From Spirodela intermedia (Eukaryota > Streptophyta > Magnoliopsida > Alismatales > Araceae), in assembly GCA_902729315.2 (NCBI GenBank), contig LR746272.1:2075535-2139534 (forward strand): a DNA stretch of 64,000 nucleotides, given 5' to 3'. A model generated the notes under the pieces. The model made no database searches. It was given only the letters and a program-made list of their open reading frames with translations, and was not told where the DNA came from. Of this stretch, positions 1 to 10,931 are shown in pieces. The translations under genes were made by a program, and so were the position numbers. The first letter of the stretch is position 1. Every line of letters starts with the position of its first letter.

Positions 1-575
1 GTGCGACACCTAGCGGCACGTGCTTCTATCTTCGACGCGGTCGCTGTGGTGATCCATCGCATTAGGGGAGGGGGGGGGAGGGGGGGGGGAGGGGCGGGGC
101 CATAAATAAAAATTACCCCTAATATTTATTTTATAAATAAATAAAACTAGATATTAAAAAATCCCTTATAATACCAGCATAGCCCTTACCGACGCCAACG
201 TCCAAAATTAATCAATGGGTCCAAATTACTCTTAGCGGATTTCGTAAATTATTCTAAGATTATGGGGAAAAAAAGAAGAAAAAGCACGAATTTTGGTGGT
301 TTCCATAACCCTTATGGGGGCAGAGAACATGAGACGACTGGACCATACTTGTCAGGACGGATCATCGGGATGTTCTTTGAGAAAAACTCGGATCTGGATG
401 CATTTCATTTATTTTATTTCTATTTTTCTCTCTGTGTCGTCGTCTACAGTCGTCGGCTGATGATTTCTGTACAGGGAGGAAGATGGAGCTGGTCGTAGCA
501 TGTGATTTACAGCTGAATTTCGATCGAAGAGGAAAGAAATGGCAAAGAATCGTCTCCGCACAGGTGGAGGGGCTA
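1..575. other. Intergenic, 3' flank of the kinase gene
   Basis: No convincing gene. The stretch holds a G-run (65-99), an AT-rich part (101-260) and the probable 3' untranslated region of the minus-strand kinase gene that stops at 576. Around 404-417 the plus strand reads TTTATTTTATTT; on the minus strand this gives AATAAA-like signals about 160 nt past the stop, a plausible poly(A) site. Small open frames here overlap one another on both strands and are not supported. Confidence 0.6.
65..99 (+). repeat. G-run tract, possible G-quadruplex
   Basis: Five consecutive runs of G (4, 9, 10, 4 and 4 bases) separated by single A or C bases. The pattern meets the usual four-runs-of-three rule for an intramolecular quadruplex with one-base loops. 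It lies about 480 bp past the kinase stop codon. Confidence 0.7.
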
Positions 576-2528
576 CTACTCCTCCAGCGGAGCTTTCCCC
601 GGGCGTTGCAGTCGGATGGTGCTATGGCTGACGGTGGCGCTCGGGGTGGTCGTGGTTTTAGGGTGGGAGTTGGAGCCAAAGGTGGACTGGGAGGCGGAGG
701 ACGACGAGCGAGAGAAACGGTCGCCGCCGCCGTCGCCGGCGGAGCTCCTCGTCCCGCCGCCGGACCTCCGGTACCTCGTGCCGGGGAACCCGGGCTTGAT
801 GGGCTCCTCCAGGGTATTATTGGAGGTCTTGGACAGGATCAGCGCCACCCGGCGCATCTCGGGGCGAAGCTTGGGGTCGGCCTGCGTGCAGAGAAGCCCG
901 ACGTGTATGCAGGTCTGAATTTGCTGCTCCGCCGCCGCCGCCGCCGCCGGCAGCCGCAGTGTCTCGTCCATCACCTCCAGGCTCTGCTTCCTCTGGTGCA
1001 GCCTCCACGCCTGTCAAGGGGGATCTCGAGTCTCAGAGACTGGCTGGTGAAAACCAGGGAAGAAGAAGAAGAAGGGAGTTTTCGATCGGGCTTACCCACT
1101 CGAGGAGGTTCTGGGAATCGCCCCGAGGGGTGAAGGTGGAGTTCTTCCGCCCGCTGACCAGCTCGAGGACCAGCACCCCGAAGCTGAACACGTCCGCCTT
1201 GGTGGACAGCTGCCCGTGCATCACGTACTCGGGGGCCATGTACCCGCTGCGCACCAACCCACCACCGAAGTCAGCACCCAAGTTCACCGGCGGCGCCGCC
1301 ACCAGCGGCGGCGGAGGAAGGAAGAGGAGGGGCAAATCACTGACTTGGTTCCGGCGACACGGGTGTTGACGTGCGTCTGGTCCTCAGGGAAGAGGCGGGC
1401 CATGCCGAAGTCGGCGATCTTTGGCGCCCACTTGTCGTCGAGGAGGACGTTGCTGGCCTTGATGTCCCGGTGGATGATGGTGGTGTGGGCGTCCTCGTGG
1501 AGGTAGAGCAGCCCCCGGGCCACGCCGGCGATGATCTCATGCCGCTTCCTCCAGTCCAGCATCCTCCTCTTCTCGGCGTCTGCATCACCATCACCACACC
1601 CACCGGCGATCGGTCAGCGGAAAAACCAGATCGGACGGCGAAGGGGCGTCGTTTTAAGAGTAAATGGAGAAAGCTCTGCTCGATCTCGCGGATGCTGTGC
1701 CTTGGCCGGCAAGTCTCCTCCGGCGACCTTCAGGAAAGGCGACGGCGCAGAGGATGTGGGGGAAGGAGGGAGAAGGCGAGGCGACGTACGGAAGAGGAAC
1801 TTGTCGAGGCTCTCGTTGGCGACGTACTCGTACACGAGCAGTTTCTCGCCGTGGCCGTCGGCGCCGGCAGTGGCGGGGGCGGCGGGGGCGGCGCAGTAGC
1901 CGTAGAGATTGACGACGTTCTTGTGCTGGACGCGGGAGAGCAGGATCGCCTCGTTCATGAACTCCCTGGTCCCCTGCCTCGACCCCCGCGAGAGCTTCTT
2001 CACCGCGATCTCCCTCCCGTCGTCGAGCCGCCCCTGCGCCGCCATCAATCTTCCCCTCAGTCACCGGATCCCCATCTTGCGATGAAATTCCCGATCGATT
2101 GATCGACAGGATGGATGAATCGGAGGACAAGATGAACAGATCCCTCACCTTGTAGACGGCCCCGAAACCTCCCTCACCGAGCCTGCTCTTGACGCTGAAG
2201 TTGTGCGTGGCGGCGGCGAGGACATCGTAGGAGAACTGTTTCTGCTCCCTGGCCGCGATGGACTGCAAGTCCTCCTCCCCCGCGCCTGTCCACACGCAGG
2301 TCAAGACCGATTACGGATGCACGGAGGAAGAAGAAAGAGAGAACGGGGAGATCAAACGGAGAAACAAACCAGGTCTCTCGGGGCGATCTCCCGTAATCTC
2401 ACAAACCCTAACACCGCGCGACGGAGAGCGGAGAGGAGGTGAAGAAGAAGCGCGTGATCCGTACCTTCACCGGATCGCCGTAAAAAGGGCTTAGCGAGGC
2501 TCTCCAAGATCTGCCGGGGTTTCTTCAT
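576..2528 (-). CDS. CRK/DLSV-type receptor-like cytoplasmic kinase, six exons, 421 aa
   Basis: Predicted serine/threonine kinase of the cysteine-rich receptor-like (DUF26) group lacking ectodomain, signal peptide and membrane span, so probably cytoplasmic. Exons, read on the minus strand: 2528-2465, 2285-2149, 2033-1790, 1579-1345, 1246-1096 and 1010-576; all introns are GT-AG and the phases join in frame. Visible motifs: glycine loop [10 protein letters not shown] (residues 57-66), lysine K79 in EIAVKKL, helix-C E95, HRDIKASN (D187 catalytic), DFG (D205), and TNGYMAPEY across the exon 4/5 junction. The tail after the kinase fold is rich in Ser, Thr and Pro. The start at MKKPRQ is preferred; an in-frame ATG at 2597 would add 23 residues. 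The first donor could instead be GTGAAG at 2470, shortening the protein by two residues. Family members lacking an ectodomain (the CRK43 kind) match this architecture. The exact orthologue is not identified. Confidence 0.88.
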
Positions 2529-4722
2529 CAGCGTCCTGCCCCCGCCTCCGCCCCCTGATTTGGAGCGATCTCTTCTATCTTCCTCCCACAACCTCATGAT
2601 TTCCCTTGATCTCTCTCCTGCTGCTCTTCCTGCTCCTGCGCGTCGAGGCAATCGATCCTACGCTTTCCAGACCTTGGAGGCCCCATGACGACTCCGGTGA
2701 GAGGAAATCTCCGCGTCCTTGCGCGTCAAGTCACCGTCTTACAGCTAAATACTTCACGACTAACTGTACCACTCCCATAGTCAACGCGCCACGCAGTATA
2801 CGAGATAAGTTTTAGTAACCTGGCCTTAAAAAATTCATAAAATTTGTGTGTACCAGCAGCTTACTTGTTATGATTATACGTAGTTTTGACTTTTTAACTT
2901 GATTTGAAAGGAAAAATAGTGCACTAGTACTTCTAGATTTCACACGGCTAATGGAGGGTGGACTAATATTTTATGTATATATATTTATCATTGTTTTAAG
3001 AGTGTTGACGTTGACAAATAAGACCCAAAGAGGGAAAAACTGACCATAAATAGTTATTACTAACTAACAAATAGGTAAAGATCCTGTCTATTTACTTTTT
3101 TGTTATATTTCTCAAGTATAAAATCAAGAAAAAAATCCGTCGATGAAGAGAGCCAAAAGAATAAAATTAGACTAAGAGTAAAACAAAAAATATAAATAAA
3201 TTTCCTGAAAAAGATAAGAAAATCAACCCAACCTACTTGAGAGTAAATTTAGTAAGTCAATAAAGATCCCAAAGTCAAATTAAGGAGAAAGAAAGATGAA
3301 TTATTTAGTCAACCTATCGAATGGTGAATAAAATTCTAGAGAAGAAAAAAAAAGGTTATCTTATATGATATTAACAAATGAAAAGGCAATTTGATCATTT
3401 ACAATGAACCACCATAGCACAATAAACTACCATTTTGCAATGAATTTTGAAATGTTAGAAGATTAAAAATATTTCAGAAAAGCTTTCCGTTGACATGTAT
3501 GCACATCAATTTGGTTAAAAGCTAGTCAATCCAATAAGCTGATAGCACAAATTGTTTGATTGGTCAGCCCAAGTATTGAAGTGATATTTTTTATCAATAA
3601 AAATATGAATTATTTGAATTTTAATGATCAACTATCCAGCTTCATAAATAGTCAACCTCAAGAGTCTTTAAACAGATAATTAATTGCACATCAAAATCAA
3701 TCAACCAATACATCAATGCCCCAAATTCTTCAAACATTCCAAAGTTTTGCAAAATTAAGGAGCACATCCATCAAATTTGAGAAACATTCTCATTTTACAT
3801 TCAAGAGAGTGCATATGATAAAGGAAAATATAAGGTAATTGAATTGTTCTATGGTTTGAAGAAATAGACATGTGAAATATATCATATAATGGGATTTTGC
3901 TGATCTTGTAAATATAATTATAATTATCGTGAAAATAAATAATGTTAAAAATAATGGGGAAATTTTGTTGGTAGGTAAACATAGGCTATGAAAAATCAAA
4001 TCCCTCTTAAATAAATGCACACTTGAAGTTAGTTGACCTAGTGAATTAACTCAAGTTAGTTGATCTAAATTGTGTTGGCCCTATTAATGTTCTAAGAAAA
4101 ATCACTTGAAGTCAACGAAAAGTGGGAAATTTTCAGAGTAAATTCACTCCTTTATTGACTCCTTATCTAACCTACTTTGGTCCCGATGCTGTCTACCAAT
4201 TACATATTCATAAAACATTCAGAAAACATACTAATTTGAGATAAATGTGAAATATTTATGTAAGTTCAATAGTGTGAATCTCTTCCAATTGAAGTAAATT
4301 TTGCTATGCACCTCAAGACCCAGAGATTTGTGAAGTAAATTGAAGTATTTTGCTCTCACTCACCTCATTTTCGTTATTTTTGTGGAGCAAGACACAAGTT
4401 TTCCGAGGAATTTCCATTTTTCGAAAAATAAAATAAAAATGAAAGAGAAGATCAATGGGCATCAGTCAGGATGATATGATCACAAATACATTCAAAAACC
4501 CATAAGATCATAAAACCACTTACCTATTTTTTGGTGCAAATGAAGGATATTTTTAATTCATGTTTCATATTTCCTCTTTTTTCTCTCCCTCATCAAACTG
4601 ATGCATGGCCAGCAGTGATTTCCTGGTTCAGGGGCTCTGGAAGATCTGATTCTCACGGTCTTCCCTGATCTAAACGGCGGCGCAACCACCTCTCCAAGAT
4701 CCACAGGCACGAAGATGCAGTG
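2529..4722. other. Intergenic region
   Basis: 2,529-2,700 is the GC-rich upstream and 5' leader of the kinase gene. From about 2,815 the sequence turns strongly AT-rich, with no frame that resembles a gene, no inverted termini and no recognisable retrotransposon protein. The last 100-150 bases, above about 4,580, are probably the 3' untranslated region of the minus-strand DUF593 gene. Short open frames at 3,755-4,020 are low-complexity and unsupported. Confidence 0.6.
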
Positions 4723-6610
4723 CTACAGGAACCCAGCGTCCAGCTCCCGGGCCTGCGCATTCTCGAGGATGGCGTGCTTCGTCTGCTCATGGCCTGGCTT
4801 TAAGTCCGAGCCCTGAGAGAAGTTCGCTCCACTTTCCATGGCAGCGGCTTCAAAAAGTGGGAGGAGGGACTTCGCTCGCCAACCCAACATTGTTCTTGGG
4901 CAGCCTTCATAGCCTTCTAGGGATCCACTAATGCGGGAGGAGCAGAACTCGCCCTCGTCTCCTTCTTCATTCTCGCTGCTATTCTCTGCCAAAGGCTTGA
5001 GTTGGTCGATGATGGCGAGCCTTTCTTCCTCGAGATCGGCCGGTGATTCACCAGCAGAGGCCAGAGAGGCCGTCACAGTTCCGCCATTATCGACAGAGCG
5101 GTCGTCACAGTCTTCAGTGCTGGAGGAGGAAGAAGATGCCTTGCGCTTGGCGTTGACCTCTGCCCTCTTCAACCGTCTCCTCTCCTTCGACTCGCAGAGG
5201 GCAACCTTCTTCCGGAGCAGGTCCAACTCCTTCTCCAGCTCTCGCTTCTCCTTCTCTCTCTTGATCAGGATCTCGTTGAGCATCTGCAGGGCCTCCTGGT
5301 CGAACTCGGATTGCTCCTCCATCATTCTCTGGTACTGTAGTGCTTCCATCTGCACGGCGGCCTTCTCCTCTTGTAGCCTGGTAATCATGGCCATGGTCTG
5401 GTTCGCGGCTATGGCGGAGGCGTTCCTCTCTTCTTCAAGCTCCCAGTACAGCGCACTGAGAGCCCTGCGTTCCGCCATTAGCGCCGCCTTGAGCTGATCA
5501 GCGGTAAGAACATCACCACCTGCGATCTCACCCCCAACACTTCCGTCGGCGGACTCTGTCCCGGATTCTCCCTCTTTGAGGACGTATCTCTTCTGCAGAC
5601 CAACGGGACCTTCATCTGCAGCTTGAAGACGGCGCTGGTCAACGAGCAGCCACTCCCTGTCGCAAATCTCGCTTCCTATAGACACCTCGCAGTTCGTCTC
5701 CCCGTTCGGGATCTGCTCGTCCTCCCCAGACGCTGCAATGCCGATTCAGACATTCCGACATTCAAACGGCGGCTGTTAATCCGTAAATGGTCAACCACAA
5801 GAACTTACAGTGGCTTTCTTGAGGGTCTTCCAGCGGTTTAAGAGGTTCAATCCGGCGTATCAGCCCGACGTCCCCCATTGATTCCTCCGCCGCCCTCTGG
5901 AGGTCATCGTTGACTCTTTCGCCACCACCACCAGCAACAGGGTCCGGCGGTGAGACCCATGCCCGGCCATCGCCGCCGCCGCCGCCGCCGTCGCAGCCTA
6001 TCACATCTTTGTGAGCAGAAAGGGGACGAGCAATCTTCGCCGCCGCCGCCGCCGAATCCGTCGTCGTCTCCGACAGGCATTTCCCCTTCTGGGTATACCC
6101 CAGCTTTAAGAACAGGTAGGGGTAAAGCTCGGGGTTTTCCATTTCCACATCGCAGCAAGAACACCTGGAGCAACCCTGTACTGCCTCCTCCACCACCGAT
6201 AACAGGGCCACCGTCTGCCGGCGGCGGCGATCCGGCGGCGATGGCAGCGAGGACGAGCAGCATCCGCACATGCCGCCGGCGTCGGCGAGCCGCCGGTGGT
6301 CGGAGCAGAACCCCAGCTTGGAGACCTCCGCCGCGTGGGCATCGCAGAGGAGCCCCCGGCGGGCGGCGGAAGCAATGCCGCCGCCGACGCCGCCGCGTCC
6401 GCGCCCCTCCAGGAGGTGGTCAATGCGGGAGCAGAAGATGCAGGGGGGATGAAGCCTGAAGTAGGCGGCGAACCTGGCGGCGAGGTAGGATAGGAGGGCG
6501 TTAAATAGGAGGAGGACGATCAGGGTCAACTCCAGCAGGGTGTAAACCAGCGCCGGCAACAAGCGGTGGGTTCTACGATGAAGCCCGGCGGCGAGCTTGT
6601 TCGCCGCCAT
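4723..6610 (-). CDS. Zein-binding/DUF593 (GTD-binding) membrane protein, myosin-binding-protein family, 603 aa
   Basis: Two exons on the minus strand, 6610-5809 and 5732-4723, with a 76-bp GT-AG intron in phase 1. The N-terminus begins MAANKLAAGLHRR, the usual start of this family, followed by a hydrophobic membrane segment at residues 19-42, then CIFC (57-60) and further Cys/His clusters (CDAH, FCSDH, CGCC). The second exon carries the acidic coiled-coil GTD-binding domain at about residues 347-444, including AANQTMAMITRLQEEKA and EFDQEALQMLNEIL. Related proteins (Floury1, MyoB) sit in the ER or vesicle membrane and recruit myosin XI; that role is inferred from the family. An upstream in-frame ATG at 6769 would add a Ser/Pro-rich extension without family precedent, so 6610 is chosen. 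Runs of Gly in the linker at about residues 250-267 are coded by GGC/GGT repeats. Confidence 0.9.
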
Positions 6611-7100
6611 TACCCACGCCGGCGGCGAGCCTTGGGTTTTACAGGGTCGGACCAGATCCTCCCGACGGGCTGGCGGAGACGAAGGAAGATGAAAAAACGA
6701 CGATATCGGCAGAAGATCTGACGAGGAAGACGACGACCACGACCCTCTGTCAGACAGAAAGAAGAACACGTCGCAGACCTACAGAAAGAGAGAGAGAGAG
6801 AAATGATAGAGATTTAAGGGGAAGGTGGAGAAAAGGGGTTCAGTGGGATTCCACCTCCGTGGGCCTCGCTTCTCCCGCAAGCTTTTGCTTTAGGGTTCTT
6901 CGGCTTTTCGCTCTTCACTTTCGAAAGCTCCTCAGGCGGCGCCGCCCCTTGCCGTAATATCCGGAAGACCGGGGGTGGCGGGGGCAGGTCAAAGCCTAGT
7001 TGGTTTGGTCTCCGAAGTCTCGCCCGCCGGAAAAGAACCGGCTAGGTCTCTCGGGGAAGCGCGCCGCCGGATTAGCCGAAAGCAGGAAGGGCGGCGCGGA
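6611..7100 (-). promoter_or_regulatory. GC-rich promoter and pyrimidine-rich leader of the DUF593 gene
   Basis: Directly upstream of the start codon on the minus strand. An (AG)n tract at 6787-6801 on the plus strand is a CT-rich tract in the likely transcript, as is common in plant 5' leaders. Just upstream lies a TTAAAT-like sequence near 6813, a weak TATA candidate. The GC-rich sequence ends abruptly near 7,100, where AT-rich DNA begins. Confidence 0.45.
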
Positions 7101-7957
7101 GCAAATAAATAAATAAAATAATATCTCAATATTTTTGGGAGACTTATTTTACAAGCGGATAATTCCCGCCATATTCACACAGAAATTCAGTAATTTTTAA
7201 TTTACGTATTAGTGTCCGCGCCGCATAAATACTTATTCATGCCAAAAATATAATTAAAATCTATAAAAAAGAAATAACGGTTGCTTTATTTTTGCCGTTG
7301 CAGGTTTTTGGCAAGAATTTTGACTGATCCCAAGTTCTTTAAATTATTACACGTGTAAGAGTAGAATATTCATGAAACTACCAAACTTCCCACATCCATG
7401 TTGTTGGATGATGCCAATTTCTCTGAAGTCCATCATACGATAAAATGACATTAAATTAATGTGCGAAAACATTATGGGCCCTCAAATCATACAACATACT
7501 TGGCTCATTATTTTTTTTTCTACCAATATAATGAGCCAATTATGGACCAATTATGGAAATTTTATTTGGGTAATCAGGTATTTATAAACTATCGTTAGCA
7601 AGAAAACACACATCCAATTCGTGTAAAATGCTTCTATTCAATAAAAAAAAAAGAAAAAACAAGAGAGAGAGTATAGGCTGATGCAAACAAAGTGAAATGT
7701 GTATGTATTAAGTATGCTATTTCCTACATGGTTTCTTCTTAGGACACCACACAATGTCATATAATTATTTTTTTACGACTTTTGTAGTAAAATATGAGTT
7801 TATGGGCAATGTGCTCTACTAGACGCTTAGCTTCTGACAAAATCAGATGAGCTTCAGACTGATAATAAGAGAATTATTTATTTTCTTCTTTCTAGAAAAT
7901 GTTAAAAATTAATAGCCAACTTAGTATGCATAAAGGTGGCTACCATGGTGGTAAAGG
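7101..7957. other. AT-rich intergenic DNA
   Basis: No gene, no tandem repeat and no recognisable mobile-element protein. It separates the gene-rich left end from the retrotransposon nest. Its right border is where sequence alignable to LTR-A starts, part-way into that LTR, so this junction is probably a deletion or recombination breakpoint. Confidence 0.5.
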
Positions 7958-9774
7958 ACAAAGTGGTTTTTTATTAGTTAATGTGATTTTTTGGCTAATT
8001 ATGTGATTTTATATAAATTTTTATGATTTTTCTAATCCTATTTTTGAGATAAATAAAGAAAAAAAGAAAAGAAAAAATAGAAAAAGGGGGGGACCCGCTT
8101 GCCAACTGGGCCCGTGAGTAGGTCAGAAGCATAGTTGGGGCAGAGCCACAAGTGGGGGCTTCAGTGGTTATGGACCAATGGGGGCATGTGTGCACCATTC
8201 TCTTCCCACATCACCCGTGGCCAGCAGGCTATAGGGCAAGGAGTGGTCATACACATGCGAGAAAGGGACTCATTGCTTCCCAAATCTCACGTTACCATAT
8301 ATGCATCTCAACAATCAACATATAATTGATGTGAGACTAAATCGGTAGTCACACCTTCCCCAGAATGATTTTAAAGGTTTTAATACCTAAAATATCCCTT
8401 GTTTATTAGAAGGAGGTAGTTTGATGATGTCACTTTATAAGGGTATTTACATACTTATTTTCCTCTCTCTCACGCAAGTAGGCGACCGACACGGGTTTGA
8501 ATTTTATTAGAGTTCAAAACTCGTACTTTTATTTGATTAAATTATGACCTTCTTATAGATCACTAGTGAAGGATTAAGCCACTAGAATCGTTTGATCATT
8601 GACGAAAATCTCATCAACGTAATTTACAGAGTATTGTTACTAAAATTGCTAAATGATTTGCAAATAAAATGATCACAAATATATTGAGTAAATCATCTCC
8701 GATTGATCGACGAACAAACCATCGTCGAGAAGAGGACGATCCGTAGATAGATGAGTCACCACCTCTTGAGAGTGTACCAAATGCGATGAAGAATATTTTC
8801 TTACTATGCAGACCTAAGGATGAAGCTCCCTGACATACGCCCCACCTCCATGCAGCTCTTCTCCATTGGGTGACAACCACTAGAGAGTTGTAAAGTCACC
8901 ATCTTTTCGCTCCGCTGAATGACAATTGCTAGAGACGATTTGCTAACCTATTTTATTAATCTCTAGATTTCGCAAGAAGATCTATAAATTGCCCATGTCA
9001 TCCTTGTCCAAGGAAAGCCTTTGAGGCCATGGACACTGCACAACAATACTTTTGAATGCCCAAGATTTTGGTACATCATCGACGCATCACTGTCGTGACA
9101 TCAAAACTTTATTTTACCATTTTTTTTAACTAGTTTAACTTTCACCATCATTTTTTGGACTTCAAAAAGAGATTTAGTGAATGCCTAAGTTGTCCATGTT
9201 CAAGGAGAGTTTTTAAGACTATGGACATCATTCGATGACCATCATGAACATACAAAATTATGACGATCACTATCACGAGGCCGAAACTCTATCTTTCTTA
9301 TTTTAAACTTAATTTTCACTTCATTTAGTGATAATTTGTGTGATTTAAATTTATCAAATTATTCTTCATTCAATCACGATTTTTCTAGCTTTTATAAATC
9401 TTAACTGGACTAATTAAATCATTTGTAATTGCTTATGTAAGAATCATTAAACGGAACTCTTTTTCTGTTCAATTCGCGTTCATAGGGCATTGATGTCATC
9501 TTGACGTCTACCCCCTTTATTTTTCTTTTTCATGAATTTTAAATATATTTTATTTTCATTTATTAGTCTAAAATTCTTAAAAAATTATATTCTTTGTGGT
9601 AAATTCTGAAATATTACCACATATTATATTACATCTTATTATTTTTGAGAACTTTTATTAAATTATAATTATTTTATTTGTTTAAAAATACTTTTAAATA
9701 TCTCAAAATTAGTATTTTGTAGTTTATAAATTTTAAATTTACGTGATTTATTATACAACGACTAAGTCACGTCA
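7958..9774 (+). repeat. LTR-A copy 1, 5'-truncated
   Basis: Aligns by eye with the better preserved copy at 10,932-12,690, from AAAGTGGTTTT through GTGATTTTTTGGCTAATTATGTG to the terminus AAGTCACGTCA. The first 100 or so bases of the LTR, including its TGATAAGTC start and hairpin, are missing. The DNA immediately to the right reads as retroelement protease (LIILGRPF), so this copy too seems to have landed in a Ty3/gypsy coding region. Confidence 0.8.
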
Positions 9775-10931
9775 CTCTACAAAATGCATCTTATAAGACA
9801 TCATAATTGATGTCAAAGGCTGTAGATTTCCTATTAATTTTATTATTTTTAGAGATAGATGATTAAAATGATTTATGTGATGCACTCATCATCTTAGGAA
9901 GGCCATTTCTAAATACAACCAAGATGAACATAGATTTGCCTAGTGGGTTATCTAGGATCTTATGTGAGAATAAGATTACCGAAATTAAGATTTTTGATGA
10001 CGTAAAAATCAAAATCAATGTAATGGGGTTGATATAGTGCATGATGTTATTTGAAGATAATGTTATTGTAGAGAATGAGGAGATAGAGGAATGCATTAGA
10101 GAAAGCATAGAAGATAATTTTGATAGAAATAAAGAGATTAGTGAGAAGATTTATGAAAGAGATCAAGGGATGGTCAAAATTTAATAAGGTGAAGAAAGTG
10201 ACAGAAAATCTTAGTTTAAAATTAAGCCCCTCCCCAAGCATTTAAAATATACATATTTGGGAGAAAATCAGTCAAAGCCCATTATTATATATTCTAACTT
10301 GAGTGAAGTATAAGAGAAATATCTTTTAAGAGTCTTGATGAATTTCCAAAAGGGTATTGGATGGGACATGATTGATTTAAAAGAGATTAACTCTGAAGTA
10401 TGTACTCATCACATTTATTTAGAAGAAGGAGCCAAACTTTGTAGGCAACCACAACGAAGATTGGATCCTAATATTATGGAAGTAGTAAAGAAGATTTTTT
10501 TTAAGTGATTGAATACATGTTTTATTTATCTCATTTTAAAATAGTAGATGGGTTACCCCTACACAAGTAATACCCAATAAATCTAGACTAATGGTAGTGA
10601 AGAATAAGAATGGTGAAGAATTATAAACTAGAGTGACCACTAGATGGAGAGTATGTATAGACTATATAAGATTGAATGTAGACATAAGAAAAGATTATTT
10701 CTCTTTGCCATTTGTGGATCAAATTTTAGATAAATTAGTAGGGCAGATTTTTTTTTATTTTCTTGATAGATATTCTGGTTACAACCAAATCTTTATTGTA
10801 TTAGAAGATTAAGAAAAGACCACATTTACTTGTTCATTTGGGACTTTTGTATTTAGGAGGATGCCGATGCCATTTGGCTTGTGCAATGCACCAACCACAT
10901 TTCATAGGTTCATGTTATCTAATATGATTAG
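9775..10931 (+). pseudogene. Ty3/gypsy pol remnant: protease end and N-terminal reverse transcriptase
   Basis: Conceptual translation, with frameshifts and stops, gives LIILGRPFLNTTKMNID at about 9,885-9,935 (end of the aspartic protease), then a PQRRLDPNIMEVVK block near 10,450, then RVCIDYIRLN, KDYFSLPFVDQILDKL and YSGYNQI, and finally MPMPFGLCNAPTTFHRFM at 10,861-10,914. This order is that of Ty3/gypsy RT, and the wording resembles the Athila/Tat group. The frame is broken many times, so no enzyme can be made. It is interrupted at 10,931 by LTR-A copy 2 and continues at 12,696. Confidence 0.85.
10927..10931. repeat. Target-site duplication ATTAG, left copy
   Basis: ATTAG directly precedes LTR-A copy 2 and is repeated at 12,691-12,695 directly after it. 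Removing the LTR and one ATTAG rejoins the RT reading frame. Confidence 0.9.

Noticed and set aside
362-1133. Plus- and minus-strand open frames opposite the kinase exons (e.g. 483-1133 plus)
   Set aside because: They are shadows of GC-rich exons; the minus-strand exons explain the region with full kinase motifs and splice sites.
2031-2048. Kinase exon 3 starting at the ATG near 2048
   Set aside because: The GCGCAG acceptor gives VYK-GRLDDG, exactly the expected join; the ATG lies within the intron.
4931-6459. Plus-strand frames over the DUF593 gene
   Set aside because: Ser- and Arg-rich shadow frames opposite a well-supported coiled-coil protein.
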